From Hymenobacter gelipurpurascens (GTDB lineage Bacteria; Bacteroidota; Bacteroidia; Cytophagales; Hymenobacteraceae), in assembly GCF_900187375.1 (NCBI RefSeq), contig NZ_FYEW01000001.1, positions 806,001-870,000 on the forward strand: DNA of 64,000 bases, written 5' to 3'. Of this stretch, positions 16,884-26,700 are shown piece after piece. The position numbers and the translations under genes are program-made. The stretch's first letter is position 1; every line of letters begins with the position of its first letter. Under the pieces are notes generated by a model. That model saw only the letters and a program-made list of their open reading frames with translations. It made no database searches and was not told where the DNA came from.

Positions 16884-18404
16884 CTAGTGCTTGCCGTTGA
16901 GAGGGAGCGTGAACCAGTGGAAACCGTCGCGGGCAATGAGGGCTTCGGCTACTTCCGGCCCCCAGGAGTCGGCGGAGTAGTTGGGGAAGCTCTGGCTGGC
17001 CCGGCCCTGCCACGAGTTGAGGATGGGCATAATCAGGTCCCAGGCCGCTTCTACCTGGTCGCCGCGCATGAACAGGGTTTGGTCGCCGAGCATGGTATCG
17101 AGCAGCAGAGTTTCGTAGGCCTCCGGCGCCTGGCTGGTGTAAGTGCCTTTGTAGTCGAAGACCATGTCCACGGTGTTCAGCATCATGTCTAGGCCAGGGC
17201 GCTTGGCCTGCACCTGCAGCCGGATGCTCATCTCGGGTTGAATGCTGATAATGAGGCGGTTTTGCTGCCAGCTCTCGGCGGTTTCGGCCGGGAAAATGCA
17301 GTGCGGCACGTCTTTGAACTGCACGGTGATGATAGACGCCGAGCGGTGCAAACGCTTGCCGGTGCGCACATAAAACGGCACACCCTGCCAGCGCCAGTTG
17401 TCCACGAAAAACTTGACGGCCGCAAAGGTTTCGGTGTTGGAGGTAGGGTTGGCACCGGGCTCCTCGCGGTAGCCAGGTACTTGCTTGCCTTCCATCCAGC
17501 CATCACCGTATTGGCCCCGCACCGCCGATTCGCGCACATCTTCGGGGGCAAACCGGCGCATGGCCCGCAGCACATCTACCTTGCGGTTGCGCACCTCATC
17601 GGCAGTGAAATCAACGGGTGGCTCCATGGCCACCAGGCACAGCAGCTGCAGCAGGTGGTTCTGGATCATATCGCGCAGGGCGCCGGCGCCGTCGTAGTAG
17701 CCGCTCCGCTCGCCCACGCCTAACTGCTCGGTCACGGAAATTTGCACGTGGTCGATGTAGTTGCGGTTCCAGAGCGGCTCGAACAGGGCATTGGCGAAGC
17801 GGAAAGCCATGATATTCTGCACGGTTTCCTTGCCCAGGTAATGGTCGATTCGGTAAATCTGACGCTCGGTGAAAATCTGGCCTAGCAGTTTGTTCAGCTC
17901 CCGCGACGACTCCAAATCATGCCCGAATGGCTTTTCGATGACGATGCGCGTGCGTTCGGCATCAGCGGTCAGGCTGCTTTTGGCCAGATTGCCGGCAATA
18001 ACAGGAAAAAACTCCGGCGCCACAGCCAGGTAGTAAATCACATTGGCCTCTGTATCCCAGTCCTTCTCGTAGCCTTTTATGCGCTTGCTAAACTGCTGAT
18101 AGGTAGTAGCTTCCTGTACATCCGAAGCCTGATAGACCATATGTTCGGCGAAGTCAGACCACGCCTTTTTGTCGGCTTTGCCTGTGCGCGAAAACTGGTT
18201 GATGCCGTCCAGCAACCGGGTGCGGAACTGCTCATCGGAGAGGGGCGTGCGGCCCGTCCCGATGATGGCAAACTGTTCGGGCAGCTGCCCATCCAGAAAT
18301 AAGTGGTAAAGTGCAGGCGTCAGCTTGCGGGCATTCAGGTCGCCGGTGCCGCCAAAAATGACGAAAATAGTCGGCTGGACTTTCTTATTCGGGCTCATGC
18401 GCAC
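16884..18404 (-). CDS. zwf: Glucose-6-phosphate 1-dehydrogenase
   Basis: This 506-residue enzyme oxidises glucose 6-phosphate to 6-phosphogluconolactone with NADP+. The N-terminal Rossmann motif is FVIFGGTGDLNARKLTPAL, and the substrate-binding signature is RIDHYLGKETVQN. Also present are EKPFGHDLESSRELN and RTGKRLHRSASIITVQFK. The length and order match the family. The ATG at 18404 gives MRMSPNKKVQPT; another ATG follows two codons later and either could serve. It is flanked by gnd (37 bp upstream) and pgl (4 bp downstream) on the same strand, forming an oxidative pentose phosphate operon. Confidence 0.98.
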   Translation of the reverse strand: MRMSPNKKVQPTIFVIFGGTGDLNARKLTPALYHLFLDGQLPEQFAIIGTGRTPLSDEQFRTRLLDGINQFSRTGKADKKAWSDFAEHMVYQASDVQEATTYQQFSKRIKGYEKDWDTEANVIYYLAVAPEFFPVIAGNLAKSSLTADAERTRIVIEKPFGHDLESSRELNKLLGQIFTERQIYRIDHYLGKETVQNIMAFRFANALFEPLWNRNYIDHVQISVTEQLGVGERSGYYDGAGALRDMIQNHLLQLLCLVAMEPPVDFTADEVRNRKVDVLRAMRRFAPEDVRESAVRGQYGDGWMEGKQVPGYREEPGANPTSNTETFAAVKFFVDNWRWQGVPFYVRTGKRLHRSASIITVQFKDVPHCIFPAETAESWQQNRLIISIQPEMSIRLQVQAKRPGLDMMLNTVDMVFDYKGTYTSQAPEAYETLLLDTMLGDQTLFMRGDQVEAAWDLIMPILNSWQGRASQSFPNYSADSWGPEVAEALIARDGFHWFTLPLNGKH

Positions 18405-18441
18405 GTAGGATGTAGCTGATGATAAAGTAACGGCGGGCAGC

Positions 18442-19944
18442 CTACTTGTTCGGAATTACGGGCTGCTCCTGCGTATTGTCGGGACCGACCGGCGTGTCTT
18501 TCTTGTTGGCCGCGTCCTCGTGCGAAGGCGTCCATTGGGTGTGGAACACGCCTTCGTGGCCGATGAGCTCATAGGTATGCGCCCCGAAGTAGTCGCGCTG
18601 GGCCTGGATGAGGTTTGAGGGTAGGCGGGCGGTCCGGAACGAGTCGAAATAGCTCACGGAAGCCGCGTAGGCCGGTAGGGCCAAGCCCGCCGTAATGGCC
18701 GCGGCTACTATCGTGCGGGCACCCGGCACCGCCTCCTGAATCAGGGCTGTCACCTGGGCATCCAGCAGCAAGTGTTCCACCGCCGGGTCCTGCTGATAGG
18801 CATTGAAAATATCGTTGAGGAAGCTGGAGCGAATAATGCAGCCGCCGCGCCATATTTTGGCAATTTCGGCCAGCTGCAAGCCGTAGCCATACTCCTGCGA
18901 AGCCTTCTCGAGCAGGTGCATTCCCTGCGCATACGTTACGACCATGCTGAAGTAAAACGCCTGCTCCAGGCTGCTCAGCAGAGCCTCTTTATCTCCGGCA
19001 AGCGCAACAGAAGTGGGGCCATACTGGGCTGCCAGCTTCTCGCGGAGGGCTTTGTACTTGGATAAGTCGCGCAGGGCCACGGCCATATCTACGGTGGGCA
19101 GGGGCATTTCCAGGTCCATGGCTACCTGCGAGGTCCACTTGCCGGTGCCCTTGGAGCGGGCTTCATCCTTGATATCGTCGAGCAGTAGATGATCGGTGCC
19201 GGGCGCCTTAAACGTGAAGATATCCTTGGTGATATCCAGCAGAAACGACTGCAGCCGGCCTTCATTCCACTGCGCAAACACCTTCCCGATAGCGGCATTA
19301 TCCAGCCCTAGGCCGTGCTTGAGTACTTCGTAGGTTTCGGCAATAAGCTGCATCAGGCCGTACTCAATGCCGTTGTGCACCATCTTCACGAAGTGGCCCG
19401 CGGCGCCCGGCCCAATGTAGGTCACGCACGGCTCGCCGTTCACTTTGGCCGCAATGGCCTCAAACATGGGCTGCATGACCTGGTAGGCCTGTTTGTCGCC
19501 GCCGGGCATCATGCTGGGGCCGAAACGGGCGCCTTCTTCACCGCCCGAAATGCCCATCCCGAAGAAGTGCAGGCCCGCCGCTTCCAGCGCGGCCGCCCGG
19601 CGGTTGGTATCGGTGAAGTGGGAGTTGCCGCCATCAATGATAATGTCTCCCTGGGCAAGTAGCGGCTGTAATTCGGCAATTACGCTGTCCACGATTTTGC
19701 CCGCCGGCACCAGCAGCATAATGGAGCGGGGCGTTTGCAGGCTTTGCACAAAGGCTTGTATCTGAGAAAATCCTTGGACGGGCAGGCCGGCGCCTTCTTC
19801 GGCCAACAGGCCTAGCTTGCTGCTGTCTTTATCGTAGCCTGCCACTCCAAAGCCGTGGTCGGCCAGGTTGAGAAGCAGGTTGCGGCCCATGGTGCCCAGG
19901 CCAATCATGCCAAACGAAGTAGTTGTAGGCGTGTCGCTCATCAT
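18442..19944 (-). CDS. gnd: 6-phosphogluconate dehydrogenase (decarboxylating)
   Basis: The 500-residue enzyme turns 6-phosphogluconate into ribulose 5-phosphate, making NADPH and CO2. It has the nucleotide-binding GLGTMGRNLLLNLADHGF near the start, then IIDGGNSHFTDTNRR, the GISGGEEGARFGPSMMPGG substrate loop and KMVHNGIEYGLMQLIAE with the catalytic Lys. The C-terminal domain has WRGGCIIRSSFLNDI and a hydrophilic tail (SHEDAANKKDTPVGP) of about 25 residues beyond the usual end. It is the first gene of gnd-zwf-pgl. The start at 19944 (MMSDTPTTTSFGMIGLG) is reasonable. Confidence 0.97.
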   Translation of the reverse strand: MMSDTPTTTSFGMIGLGTMGRNLLLNLADHGFGVAGYDKDSSKLGLLAEEGAGLPVQGFSQIQAFVQSLQTPRSIMLLVPAGKIVDSVIAELQPLLAQGDIIIDGGNSHFTDTNRRAAALEAAGLHFFGMGISGGEEGARFGPSMMPGGDKQAYQVMQPMFEAIAAKVNGEPCVTYIGPGAAGHFVKMVHNGIEYGLMQLIAETYEVLKHGLGLDNAAIGKVFAQWNEGRLQSFLLDITKDIFTFKAPGTDHLLLDDIKDEARSKGTGKWTSQVAMDLEMPLPTVDMAVALRDLSKYKALREKLAAQYGPTSVALAGDKEALLSSLEQAFYFSMVVTYAQGMHLLEKASQEYGYGLQLAEIAKIWRGGCIIRSSFLNDIFNAYQQDPAVEHLLLDAQVTALIQEAVPGARTIVAAAITAGLALPAYAASVSYFDSFRTARLPSNLIQAQRDYFGAHTYELIGHEGVFHTQWTPSHEDAANKKDTPVGPDNTQEQPVIPNK

Positions 19945-20356
19945 ATAGTGTTTTCTTGGTGTGATAGTGGCCTAGGAAGGCAGAAGTGGCGGCGAAAAGC
20001 TAGTAAATGTTTATTAACGGGAGGGAAGCCCGCCCGAAAGTACCCAAGCCCCAGGAGCTGAACGGTAGCCTGGGGTGTAGCGGACCGAAACCTGTGAAAG
20101 CGTACTCCGGATGCTCTTACGTATGGAGAGGGAATGGGGCCAGCACAACAGCAGGAATCTCAGCAAAACCCTGGAATAGTACCGGTCAGGCCTATCGGGG
20201 AGGCGCTTGCTGAAGTCCCAAAATGGCTGCTGATTGCTTCCTGAGAAGTAGGATAGCTGGCCGAGAACCTGCACCTTGGAGTGCCTTGCCTGGAGCTGCG
20301 GCAACCTGCCGAGGCGTACGTGCGTCTCAAGCATCTGCCCACTTTTCCTGTGCTCT
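19945..20356. other. Intergenic region without a recognised gene
   Basis: These 412 bp lie between the divergent gnd and aldo/keto reductase genes and must hold both promoters. No plausible coding frame is seen. Two GC-rich hairpins can be drawn near 20020-20080: GGGAGGG/CCCGCCC, and GCCCCAGG pairing with CCTGGGGT. One copy of AGTGGCCTAG lies at 19966-19975. An unannotated leader or small RNA is possible but unproven. Confidence 0.4.
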
Positions 20357-21346
20357 ATGCCCTACCAACCAAACCCAGCCCGCTATTCCTCCATGCTCTA
20401 CCGGCGCTGCGGCCGCAGTGGCCTACAACTGCCGGCCGTGTCGCTAGGCCTCTGGCACAACTTCGGCGACGTAGATGTGCTCAGTAACTTCCGCGCCATC
20501 CTGCACCGGGCCTTCGATAGCGGCGTCACGCACTTCGATTTAGCCAACAACTACGGTCCGCCGCCCGGCTCCGCCGAAACCAACTTCGGCCGTATTCTGA
20601 AGGAGGACTTCCGGGGCTACCGCGACGAGCTCATCATCTCCACCAAAGCCGGCTACCACATGTGGGAAGGCCCGTACGGGGAGTGGGGCTCCCGCAAATA
20701 CCTCATCTCCAGCCTCGACCAGAGCCTCCGGCGCATGAAGCTGGAGTACGTGGATATCTTCTACTCGCACCGCCCCGACCCCGATACGCCCCTAGAAGAA
20801 ACCATGGGCGCCCTCGACCAGGTGGTGCGCCAGGGCAAGGCCTTGTACGTGGGTATCAGCAACTACCAGCCCGCCGAGGCGGCCCGTGCCCAAGAAATTC
20901 TGCGGGAGCTGGGCACGCCCTGTCTGATTCATCAGCCCAAGTACTCGATGTTTGAGCGGTGGGTAGAAGGTGGCCTACTGGATTTGCTAGGCCAGGAAGG
21001 CGTGGGCTGCATCCCATTTTCGCCCCTGGCCCAGGGCCTGCTCACCGACAAATACCTCCGCGGCATCCCCGACGATTCGCGCGTGGCGAAAGGCGTGGGC
21101 TTCCTCACCGAAACCCAGCTGACGCCCGAACGCTTGAGCCAGATTCAGCAGTTGAACACGCTGGCCCAGGAACGCAGCCAAAGCCTGGCCCAGATGGCGC
21201 TATCCTGGATTCTGCGCGATGAGCGCGTGACGTCGGTGCTCATCGGGGCCAGCAAGCCGGAGCAGCTCACGGATTCGCTGAAGTGCCTGGAGAACATCCA
21301 GTTCAGTGAGGAAGAGTTGGGCCGAATAGAACAAATTCTGAAGTAG
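20357..21346 (+). CDS. Aldo/keto reductase (YghZ / L-glyceraldehyde 3-phosphate reductase-like)
   Basis: The 329-residue protein is an NADPH-dependent TIM-barrel reductase. It closely follows the E. coli YghZ pattern: MLYRRCGRSGLQLPAVSLG, LWHNFGDVDV, HFDLANNYGPPPGSAETNFG, ELIISTKAGYHMW and YVDIFYSHRPDPDTPLEET. The catalytic Asp, Tyr, Lys and His are in DLANNYG, STKAGY and YSHRPD. YghZ-type enzymes reduce glyceraldehyde 3-phosphate and methylglyoxal. I start at the ATG at 20357 (MPYQPNPARYSSMLYRRCG), since the frame upstream reads as non-coding. The NADPH-binding VLIGASKPEQL lies near the end. Confidence 0.93.
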   Translation: MPYQPNPARYSSMLYRRCGRSGLQLPAVSLGLWHNFGDVDVLSNFRAILHRAFDSGVTHFDLANNYGPPPGSAETNFGRILKEDFRGYRDELIISTKAGYHMWEGPYGEWGSRKYLISSLDQSLRRMKLEYVDIFYSHRPDPDTPLEETMGALDQVVRQGKALYVGISNYQPAEAARAQEILRELGTPCLIHQPKYSMFERWVEGGLLDLLGQEGVGCIPFSPLAQGLLTDKYLRGIPDDSRVAKGVGFLTETQLTPERLSQIQQLNTLAQERSQSLAQMALSWILRDERVTSVLIGASKPEQLTDSLKCLENIQFSEEELGRIEQILK

Positions 21347-21358
21347 CAATCAGTAGAA

Positions 21359-21437
21359 AAGTGGCCTAGGCCTATCCCGGCGTGTCATGCATTTGCAACT
21401 GCAAGGGATAATACGTCTGGATAGGCATAGGCCACTT
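21359..21437. repeat. Inverted repeat after the aldo/keto reductase
   Basis: Two 19-bp arms, starting AAGTGGCCTAGGCCTATCC at 21359-21377 and ending at 21437, match with one mismatch around a 41-bp loop. The arms contain the over-represented GGCCTAG motif. It lies between two convergent genes (stops at 21346 and 21459) and may help end transcription, though the T-run is short. Confidence 0.75.
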
Positions 21438-21458
21438 TTGCGCAAAAATCAGACTCCG

Positions 21459-23867
21459 TTAGCGGGTTTCCAGCCCAACCGATGCAGCCGGCAGCCCGGC
21501 CGCTGTAGCTCGTAGAGTCATTTTGCCGGCTTTGCCCGTTGATTTCACAATGACGAGTGCGCGGCCCTGCCAGGCGTTGCGCTGGGGGCTTTGGTAACTT
21601 TCCAGGCTTCGCGGATTTGCATTGCCGACGCCTACTATGGTGCCAGGGCCCGTCAGCTCAAATTCTAGGGCATTTTCGGCTTTGGGATGTCGTACGCCTT
21701 TGCTATCCACCAACTCCACCGTTATGTAGCTCAGGTCCTGGCCATCGGCGCGCAGGGTAGCGCGGTCCGGTGTCAGAGTCAGGCGGCTAGGTTGCGCTGC
21801 TGATTGCAGAATGGCCGTACTGACAGATTTTTTGTTGGAATATCCAATGGCCTTTAGCTCGCCGGGCTGGTAAGGCACGCTCCAATTAGCAGTGTATTGG
21901 GTGGCGCGGGTGGTGGGCTTGCGGCCCAGGCTTTTGCCATTGAGCAGTAGCTCCACTTCCTCGCACGAGGAATAGACCTCCACCGTAAGCGGCTTGTTTT
22001 CCTGGCCTGGCCAGGTCCAGTCGGCCAGCACATCGTGCCATTCCCACTTGCTCCAGTCTTCCTTGTTAGGGTTCAGCGCGAAAGAAGGGGTAGGGGGCTT
22101 CACGAACAGCGAAACCTGGCTTTCCTTCCAGAGTGCATCGCGGTAATACGACTGCGGGCGTTTCCAGCCGCAGATGTCAATGTCGCCGCAAAAAGCCAGG
22201 TTCCAGGGGTAGAACTCCTGCTTCTGCCAGTAGCCCAGCCACCCAATGCTAGCCTCGCCGATGTAGTCAACCGCCGTCCAGACAAAGTCGCCGATTACGT
22301 AGGGATGGTCCTGCACCTCCATCCAGCTGCCAAACGCCTCCAATGGGTACGACTCCGAGCCGAACATCACGCGCTGGGGCAGCCGGGCGTGGTCCTGGGC
22401 ATAAATATCCGGCTGATGATGGTCGCCGCCGGCCGCATAGTTGTAGCCGGCCACATCCAGCACCCCGAAGTATGGGTCTTTGTCGGGCGCGAGGCCATTT
22501 ACACCCGCCGTGACGGGCCGTGTGGCATCGAGCGTACGGATGTAGTTGGTCATTTCCTGGGCCGTTTTCACGCCGGCCGGGGTACCGCGTTCCGGAATTT
22601 CATTGCCAATGCTCCAAAAGATGATGCTGGGGTGGTTTCGGTCGCGAAGCACCATGCTGGCCACGTCCTGCTGCCACCACTGGTCGAAGTAGAGGTGATA
22701 ATCGAAAGAATTTTTGCTTTCGCGCCAGCTGTCAAACGCTTCGTCGATAACCAGCATCCCGATCCGGTCGCAGGCCGCGAGCAGGGCCGGGGAGGGTGGG
22801 TTGTGGGAGCACCGGATGGCATTGTAGCCGCAGGCTTTCAGCAACTCAATTTTGCGTTCCTCGGCCCGGTCGTAGGCTTTGGCGCCCAGCGGGCCGTTGT
22901 CGTGATGAATGCAGCCGCCTTTCAGCTTCAGCGGCTGTCCGTTCAGCTGAAATCCGCGGGTCGCGTCTACCGCAATGGTGCGGATGCCAAACGGCGTTTC
23001 TACCTGATCTACCAGTTTTCGGTCCTGATAAACTTCCGTTACGGCCGTGTACAACGTAGGCCTGTCAACGGACCATATGGCGGGTGATTTCACCGACAGA
23101 AGTTGGTCAACCGTGGCAGTTTCGCCCGCGGCTACTGTTTGTTTTGATTCCGTACGTGCGGCGGGTTGGCCTTTGGGTCCGCGCAGGCTGGTAACCACCG
23201 TAAACTGGGTGGCTTGTCCGCTCTGGTTTACCACCTGGGTTTGCGCCTTCACCTGGGCGCCGTTGGTTGTTACTTCGGGGGTAGTGAGGTACGTGCCCCA
23301 CGGTGCCACGTGGAGTGGTGCCTGCACCGTAAGCCACACATGCCGGTAGATGCCCGAGCCGGAATACCAACGGCTGTTCTGGCCTTCATTTCGGACCTGC
23401 ACGGCTAGCACGTTTCGGGCCCCGAGCTTTACCTTGTCGGTGACATCATACCAAAAGCTGGTGTAGCCATACGGGTGGGTGCCCAGCAGCTCGCCGTTCA
23501 GCCACACTTCGGCGTTCATATACACGCCATCAAACTGCAGCTGGATATGCTTGCCTTTCTGTGCAATTGGCAGGTCAAACGTTTTGCGGTACCACCCCGT
23601 GCCGCCCGTCGTGAAGCCGCCATTGGCCTGGCTGATGGCTTCGGGGCTGAAGGGGGAGCTAGTGCCGAGCAGATCTTCAATGCTCCAGTCGTGGGGCAGG
23701 TCGAGCGGACGCCACTTGCTGTCGTTGAAATCGAGCTTCTCAGCGCCTTGCGCTCCGCCGCGGTGAAAGCGCCACCCGGCATCAAACAGGGTAGTTTTGT
23801 TGGCCAGCGTTTGGGCTTGCACAGCAGAGGTCAGAAAAGCCAGCGCCAGAGTCAGGAGAGGTTTCAT
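21459..23867 (-). CDS. Glycoside hydrolase family 2 (beta-galactosidase-like), secreted
   Basis: The 802-residue enzyme has a signal peptide (MKPLLTLALAFLTSAVQAQ), so it works in the periplasm or outside. A jelly-roll sugar-binding domain (GTGWYRKTF, VYMNAEVWLNG) is followed by an Ig-like domain, the TIM barrel, and C-terminal DUF4982 and Ig-like domains. The acid/base Glu is in FWSIGNEIPERG (about E422) and the nucleophile is in FGSESYP (about E505). NAIRCSHNPPSP is a family signature. Specificity could be beta-galactoside, glucuronide or other. No SusCD pair or sensor is adjacent, so it is not in a typical polysaccharide utilisation locus. Confidence 0.93.
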   Translation of the reverse strand: MKPLLTLALAFLTSAVQAQTLANKTTLFDAGWRFHRGGAQGAEKLDFNDSKWRPLDLPHDWSIEDLLGTSSPFSPEAISQANGGFTTGGTGWYRKTFDLPIAQKGKHIQLQFDGVYMNAEVWLNGELLGTHPYGYTSFWYDVTDKVKLGARNVLAVQVRNEGQNSRWYSGSGIYRHVWLTVQAPLHVAPWGTYLTTPEVTTNGAQVKAQTQVVNQSGQATQFTVVTSLRGPKGQPAARTESKQTVAAGETATVDQLLSVKSPAIWSVDRPTLYTAVTEVYQDRKLVDQVETPFGIRTIAVDATRGFQLNGQPLKLKGGCIHHDNGPLGAKAYDRAEERKIELLKACGYNAIRCSHNPPSPALLAACDRIGMLVIDEAFDSWRESKNSFDYHLYFDQWWQQDVASMVLRDRNHPSIIFWSIGNEIPERGTPAGVKTAQEMTNYIRTLDATRPVTAGVNGLAPDKDPYFGVLDVAGYNYAAGGDHHQPDIYAQDHARLPQRVMFGSESYPLEAFGSWMEVQDHPYVIGDFVWTAVDYIGEASIGWLGYWQKQEFYPWNLAFCGDIDICGWKRPQSYYRDALWKESQVSLFVKPPTPSFALNPNKEDWSKWEWHDVLADWTWPGQENKPLTVEVYSSCEEVELLLNGKSLGRKPTTRATQYTANWSVPYQPGELKAIGYSNKKSVSTAILQSAAQPSRLTLTPDRATLRADGQDLSYITVELVDSKGVRHPKAENALEFELTGPGTIVGVGNANPRSLESYQSPQRNAWQGRALVIVKSTGKAGKMTLRATAAGLPAASVGLETR

Positions 23868-24166
23868 AGAATAGCAGGGAAGGTTGGCCTTCTGGCTAGG
23901 CGTTGTTACGATGAACAGATGCAGGTCATCTGGATTGGTAGCGTGCTACCCACGTAGGCCAGTCAGATCAGGTAGCGAAGCTAAGAATTCTGATAGGTAG
24001 ATGAGGCTAGGCCACCTAGGCCAGTCTGGAAGTGGCCTACGCTCCACTGAGCCAGCCAATGCTTTAGTGAGCAACCTCGTGGGGTGTGCCGTAAAAACTT
24101 CCTGCACCGGTGGCTACATAAACCGCCGCAGTTTCTACCTTATGACGATTTCACTTGTCTCCCTGC

Positions 24167-26602
24167 ATGAAAAAAATCTACTACCTACTGGTTGGCTCTC
24201 TGCTGGTCAGCTCGCACCTCGCCTCAGCCCAAACCCTGGCTGAAAAAACGAAAGGAATGCAGAAGTTCTCGGGCTTCTTTCCGTTTTACTGGGATGAGAA
24301 AGGCGGCCGCATCCTGCTGGAAATCGATAAGCTCGACAAAGAAATTCTCTACGTCAGTACGCTGCCCAATGGGGTGGGCTCCAACGACCTAGGCCTCGAT
24401 CGGGGCCAGATTGGGCAGACGCGCGTGGTGAAATTTGTGAAGAGCGGCCCCAAGATTCTGCTCCTGCAGCCCAACTACGATTTCCGGGCCGTGAGCCAGA
24501 ATGCCGATGAGCGCAAATCGGTGGAACAGGCCTTTGCGCAGTCGGTTATCTGGGGTTTCAAGGCCGAGGCGCAGGAAGGAGGCAAGGTGCTGGTTGACCT
24601 GACGCCCTTCCTGATGCGCGATTCGCACCAGATTGGCGACAAGCTGGAAGACCTGAAGCAGGGGGCCTACAAGGCCGATGAAAGCCGCTCGGCGGTGTTC
24701 ATGCCCAACACCAAAGCCTTCCCCGAAAACTCAGAGTTTGAAGCCGTGATTACACTCACGGGCAAAGCCAAAGGCCGCGAAATCAGCTCCGTAACGCCCG
24801 ATCCGAACGCCGTGACGGTGCACATGCACCACTCGTTCATTCAACTCCCCGACGATAAGTACCAACCCCGCGCCTTCGACCCGCGCGCCGGCTACTACGC
24901 CAACGAGTACATGGACTACGCCACGCCCATCGATCAGCCCATCATGAAGCGGCAGCTCGTGCGGCACCGGCTCCAAAAGAAAGACCCCACGGCATCCGTC
25001 AGCGACCCGGTAGAGCCCATCATCTACTACCTCGACCGTGGCGCGCCCGAGCCCGTGCGCTCGGCCCTGATGGAAGGCGCCGCGTGGTGGAACCAGGCCT
25101 ATGAGGCGGCCGGCTACCGCAACGCATTTCAGGTTAAGCTCTTGCCCGAAGATGCCGACCCCATGGACATCCGCTACAACCTCATTCAGTGGGTACACCG
25201 CTCTACCCGGGGCTGGTCGTACGGCGCCAGCATCACCGACCCGCGCACCGGCGAAATCATCAAGGGGCAGGTGTCATTAGGCTCGTTGCGCGTACGCCAG
25301 GATTTCCTGATTGCGGAAGGCCTGCTGCAACCCTATGAAGATGGCAAACCCACCAGCCCCGAAATGCTGCAAATGGGCGTAGCGCGCCTGCGCCAGCTGG
25401 CTGCCCACGAGGTAGGCCACACGCTAGGCCTCTACCACAACTACTCGGCCAGCACCAAAGACCGCTCCTCCGTGATGGACTACCCCATGCCCCGCATCAA
25501 AATGCGTTCCGATGGCTCCATCGACCTGAGTGAGGCCTACGGCGTGGGTATCGGCACGTGGGACAAGCGCGCCATTCTGTACGGCTACCAGGATTTCGGC
25601 CCGAAAGCCGATGAAGTGGCCGGCCTGAAGGCGATTATGCAGCAGACCTTAGCCGATGGCTACGTATTCATCTCGGATGCCGATGCCCGCGCTGCCGGGG
25701 GCGCCCACCCGTACGCCCACCTCTGGGACGAAGGCGCTAACGCAGCCGATGAGCTCAACCGCCTGATGGATGTGCGCAAGCAGCTGCTAGCTCGCTTCTC
25801 TGAAAAAGCCCTGGCCCCCGGTCAGCCCATGGCTATGCTGGAAGAAGTGCTGGTGCCCATGTACCTGCTGCAGCGCTACCAGGTAGAAGCAGCGTCCAAG
25901 GAAATTGGCGGCCTTTACTATACCTATGCCGTGAAAGGCGACGGCCAGACTATCACCAAATTCGTGGAGCCCGCCGAGCAGTGGAAGGCCTTTGATGCCC
26001 TTATGCGCACGATTTCGCCTCGGGAATTGGCCCTCTCCGAAGAGCTGCTGACTAAGATTCCGCCGCGCCCCGTGAACTACGGCCGCTCCCGCGAAACCTT
26101 CCCCAGCCGCACCGGCCTCACCTTCGACCCCACCAGCGCCGCCGAATCGGCGGCAGCTACTACCCTGGAGTTCCTGCTGAACCCTCAGCGCGCCGCCCGC
26201 CTCGAAGAGTACCACGCCCGCCATACGGAGCAACCTGGACTAGCCGCCGTGCTCGACAAACTGCTGGATCAAACCTGGCGCAGCAAGCCGGAAGCCGGCT
26301 ACTCGGGGGAGCTGCAGCGCCTGGTAAACACCCTCACCCTGCAGAAACTGCTGGCCCTGGCCGCAGCCTCACAAGCCCCTGTGAATGTGAAAGCCTTGGC
26401 TGCTTTGAAAGTAGAAGAGCTGAAAAAGCAGCTGCAGAAAGAGCAAAAGTCAGGCAAAGACGAAGGCCGCAAAGCCACCGCCTTCGCCGCGGTACGCATG
26501 ATTGAGCAGTTCGAAGCCACCCCCGAGAAATTCCAAGCCGCCCCCGCTCTGCCCATGCCCGACGGCGCCCCAATTGGGGATGATGGATGTGAGGGGTTTT
26601 AG
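24167..26602 (+). CDS. Zinc-dependent metalloprotease, secreted (DUF5117/DUF4953 type)
   Basis: The 811-residue protein starts with a signal peptide (MKKIYYLLVGSLLVSSHLASAQ) at the ATG at 24167; a TTG four codons upstream is less likely. An N-terminal region (FFPFYWDEKGGRILLEI) precedes a metzincin-like site, HEVGHTLGLYH, at H414, E415, H418 and H424. Downstream come SSVMDYPMPRI, a likely Met-turn, and a long helical C-terminal region. This arrangement matches Bacteroidota DUF5117-DUF4953 proteins. It should hydrolyse peptides outside the cytoplasm, but the substrate is unknown. It is monocistronic, convergent with the Imm51-like gene. Confidence 0.9.
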   Translation: MKKIYYLLVGSLLVSSHLASAQTLAEKTKGMQKFSGFFPFYWDEKGGRILLEIDKLDKEILYVSTLPNGVGSNDLGLDRGQIGQTRVVKFVKSGPKILLLQPNYDFRAVSQNADERKSVEQAFAQSVIWGFKAEAQEGGKVLVDLTPFLMRDSHQIGDKLEDLKQGAYKADESRSAVFMPNTKAFPENSEFEAVITLTGKAKGREISSVTPDPNAVTVHMHHSFIQLPDDKYQPRAFDPRAGYYANEYMDYATPIDQPIMKRQLVRHRLQKKDPTASVSDPVEPIIYYLDRGAPEPVRSALMEGAAWWNQAYEAAGYRNAFQVKLLPEDADPMDIRYNLIQWVHRSTRGWSYGASITDPRTGEIIKGQVSLGSLRVRQDFLIAEGLLQPYEDGKPTSPEMLQMGVARLRQLAAHEVGHTLGLYHNYSASTKDRSSVMDYPMPRIKMRSDGSIDLSEAYGVGIGTWDKRAILYGYQDFGPKADEVAGLKAIMQQTLADGYVFISDADARAAGGAHPYAHLWDEGANAADELNRLMDVRKQLLARFSEKALAPGQPMAMLEEVLVPMYLLQRYQVEAASKEIGGLYYTYAVKGDGQTITKFVEPAEQWKAFDALMRTISPRELALSEELLTKIPPRPVNYGRSRETFPSRTGLTFDPTSAAESAAATTLEFLLNPQRAARLEEYHARHTEQPGLAAVLDKLLDQTWRSKPEAGYSGELQRLVNTLTLQKLLALAAASQAPVNVKALAALKVEELKKQLQKEQKSGKDEGRKATAFAAVRMIEQFEATPEKFQAAPALPMPDGAPIGDDGCEGF

Positions 26603-26640
26603 ATAGTATAGTGGCCTAGAAGATTGCTTTAAGTATAGAT

Positions 26641-26677
26641 AGAAAGACCTGCTGAGCGAAGCTTGGCAGGTCTTTCT
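26641..26677. terminator. Bidirectional terminator between the metalloprotease and Imm51-like genes
   Basis: AGAAAGACCTGC pairs perfectly with GCAGGTCTTTCT across a 13-base loop, between the convergent stops at 26602 and 26701. The T-rich ends are short. Confidence 0.75.
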
Positions 26678-26700
26678 ATGTAAGGTCTGACTTGATTGTT

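Noticed and set aside
22035..23087. A 350-codon open frame on the plus strand opposite the GH2 gene
   Set aside because: It overlaps the catalytic barrel of the glycosidase on the other strand and shows no family signature.
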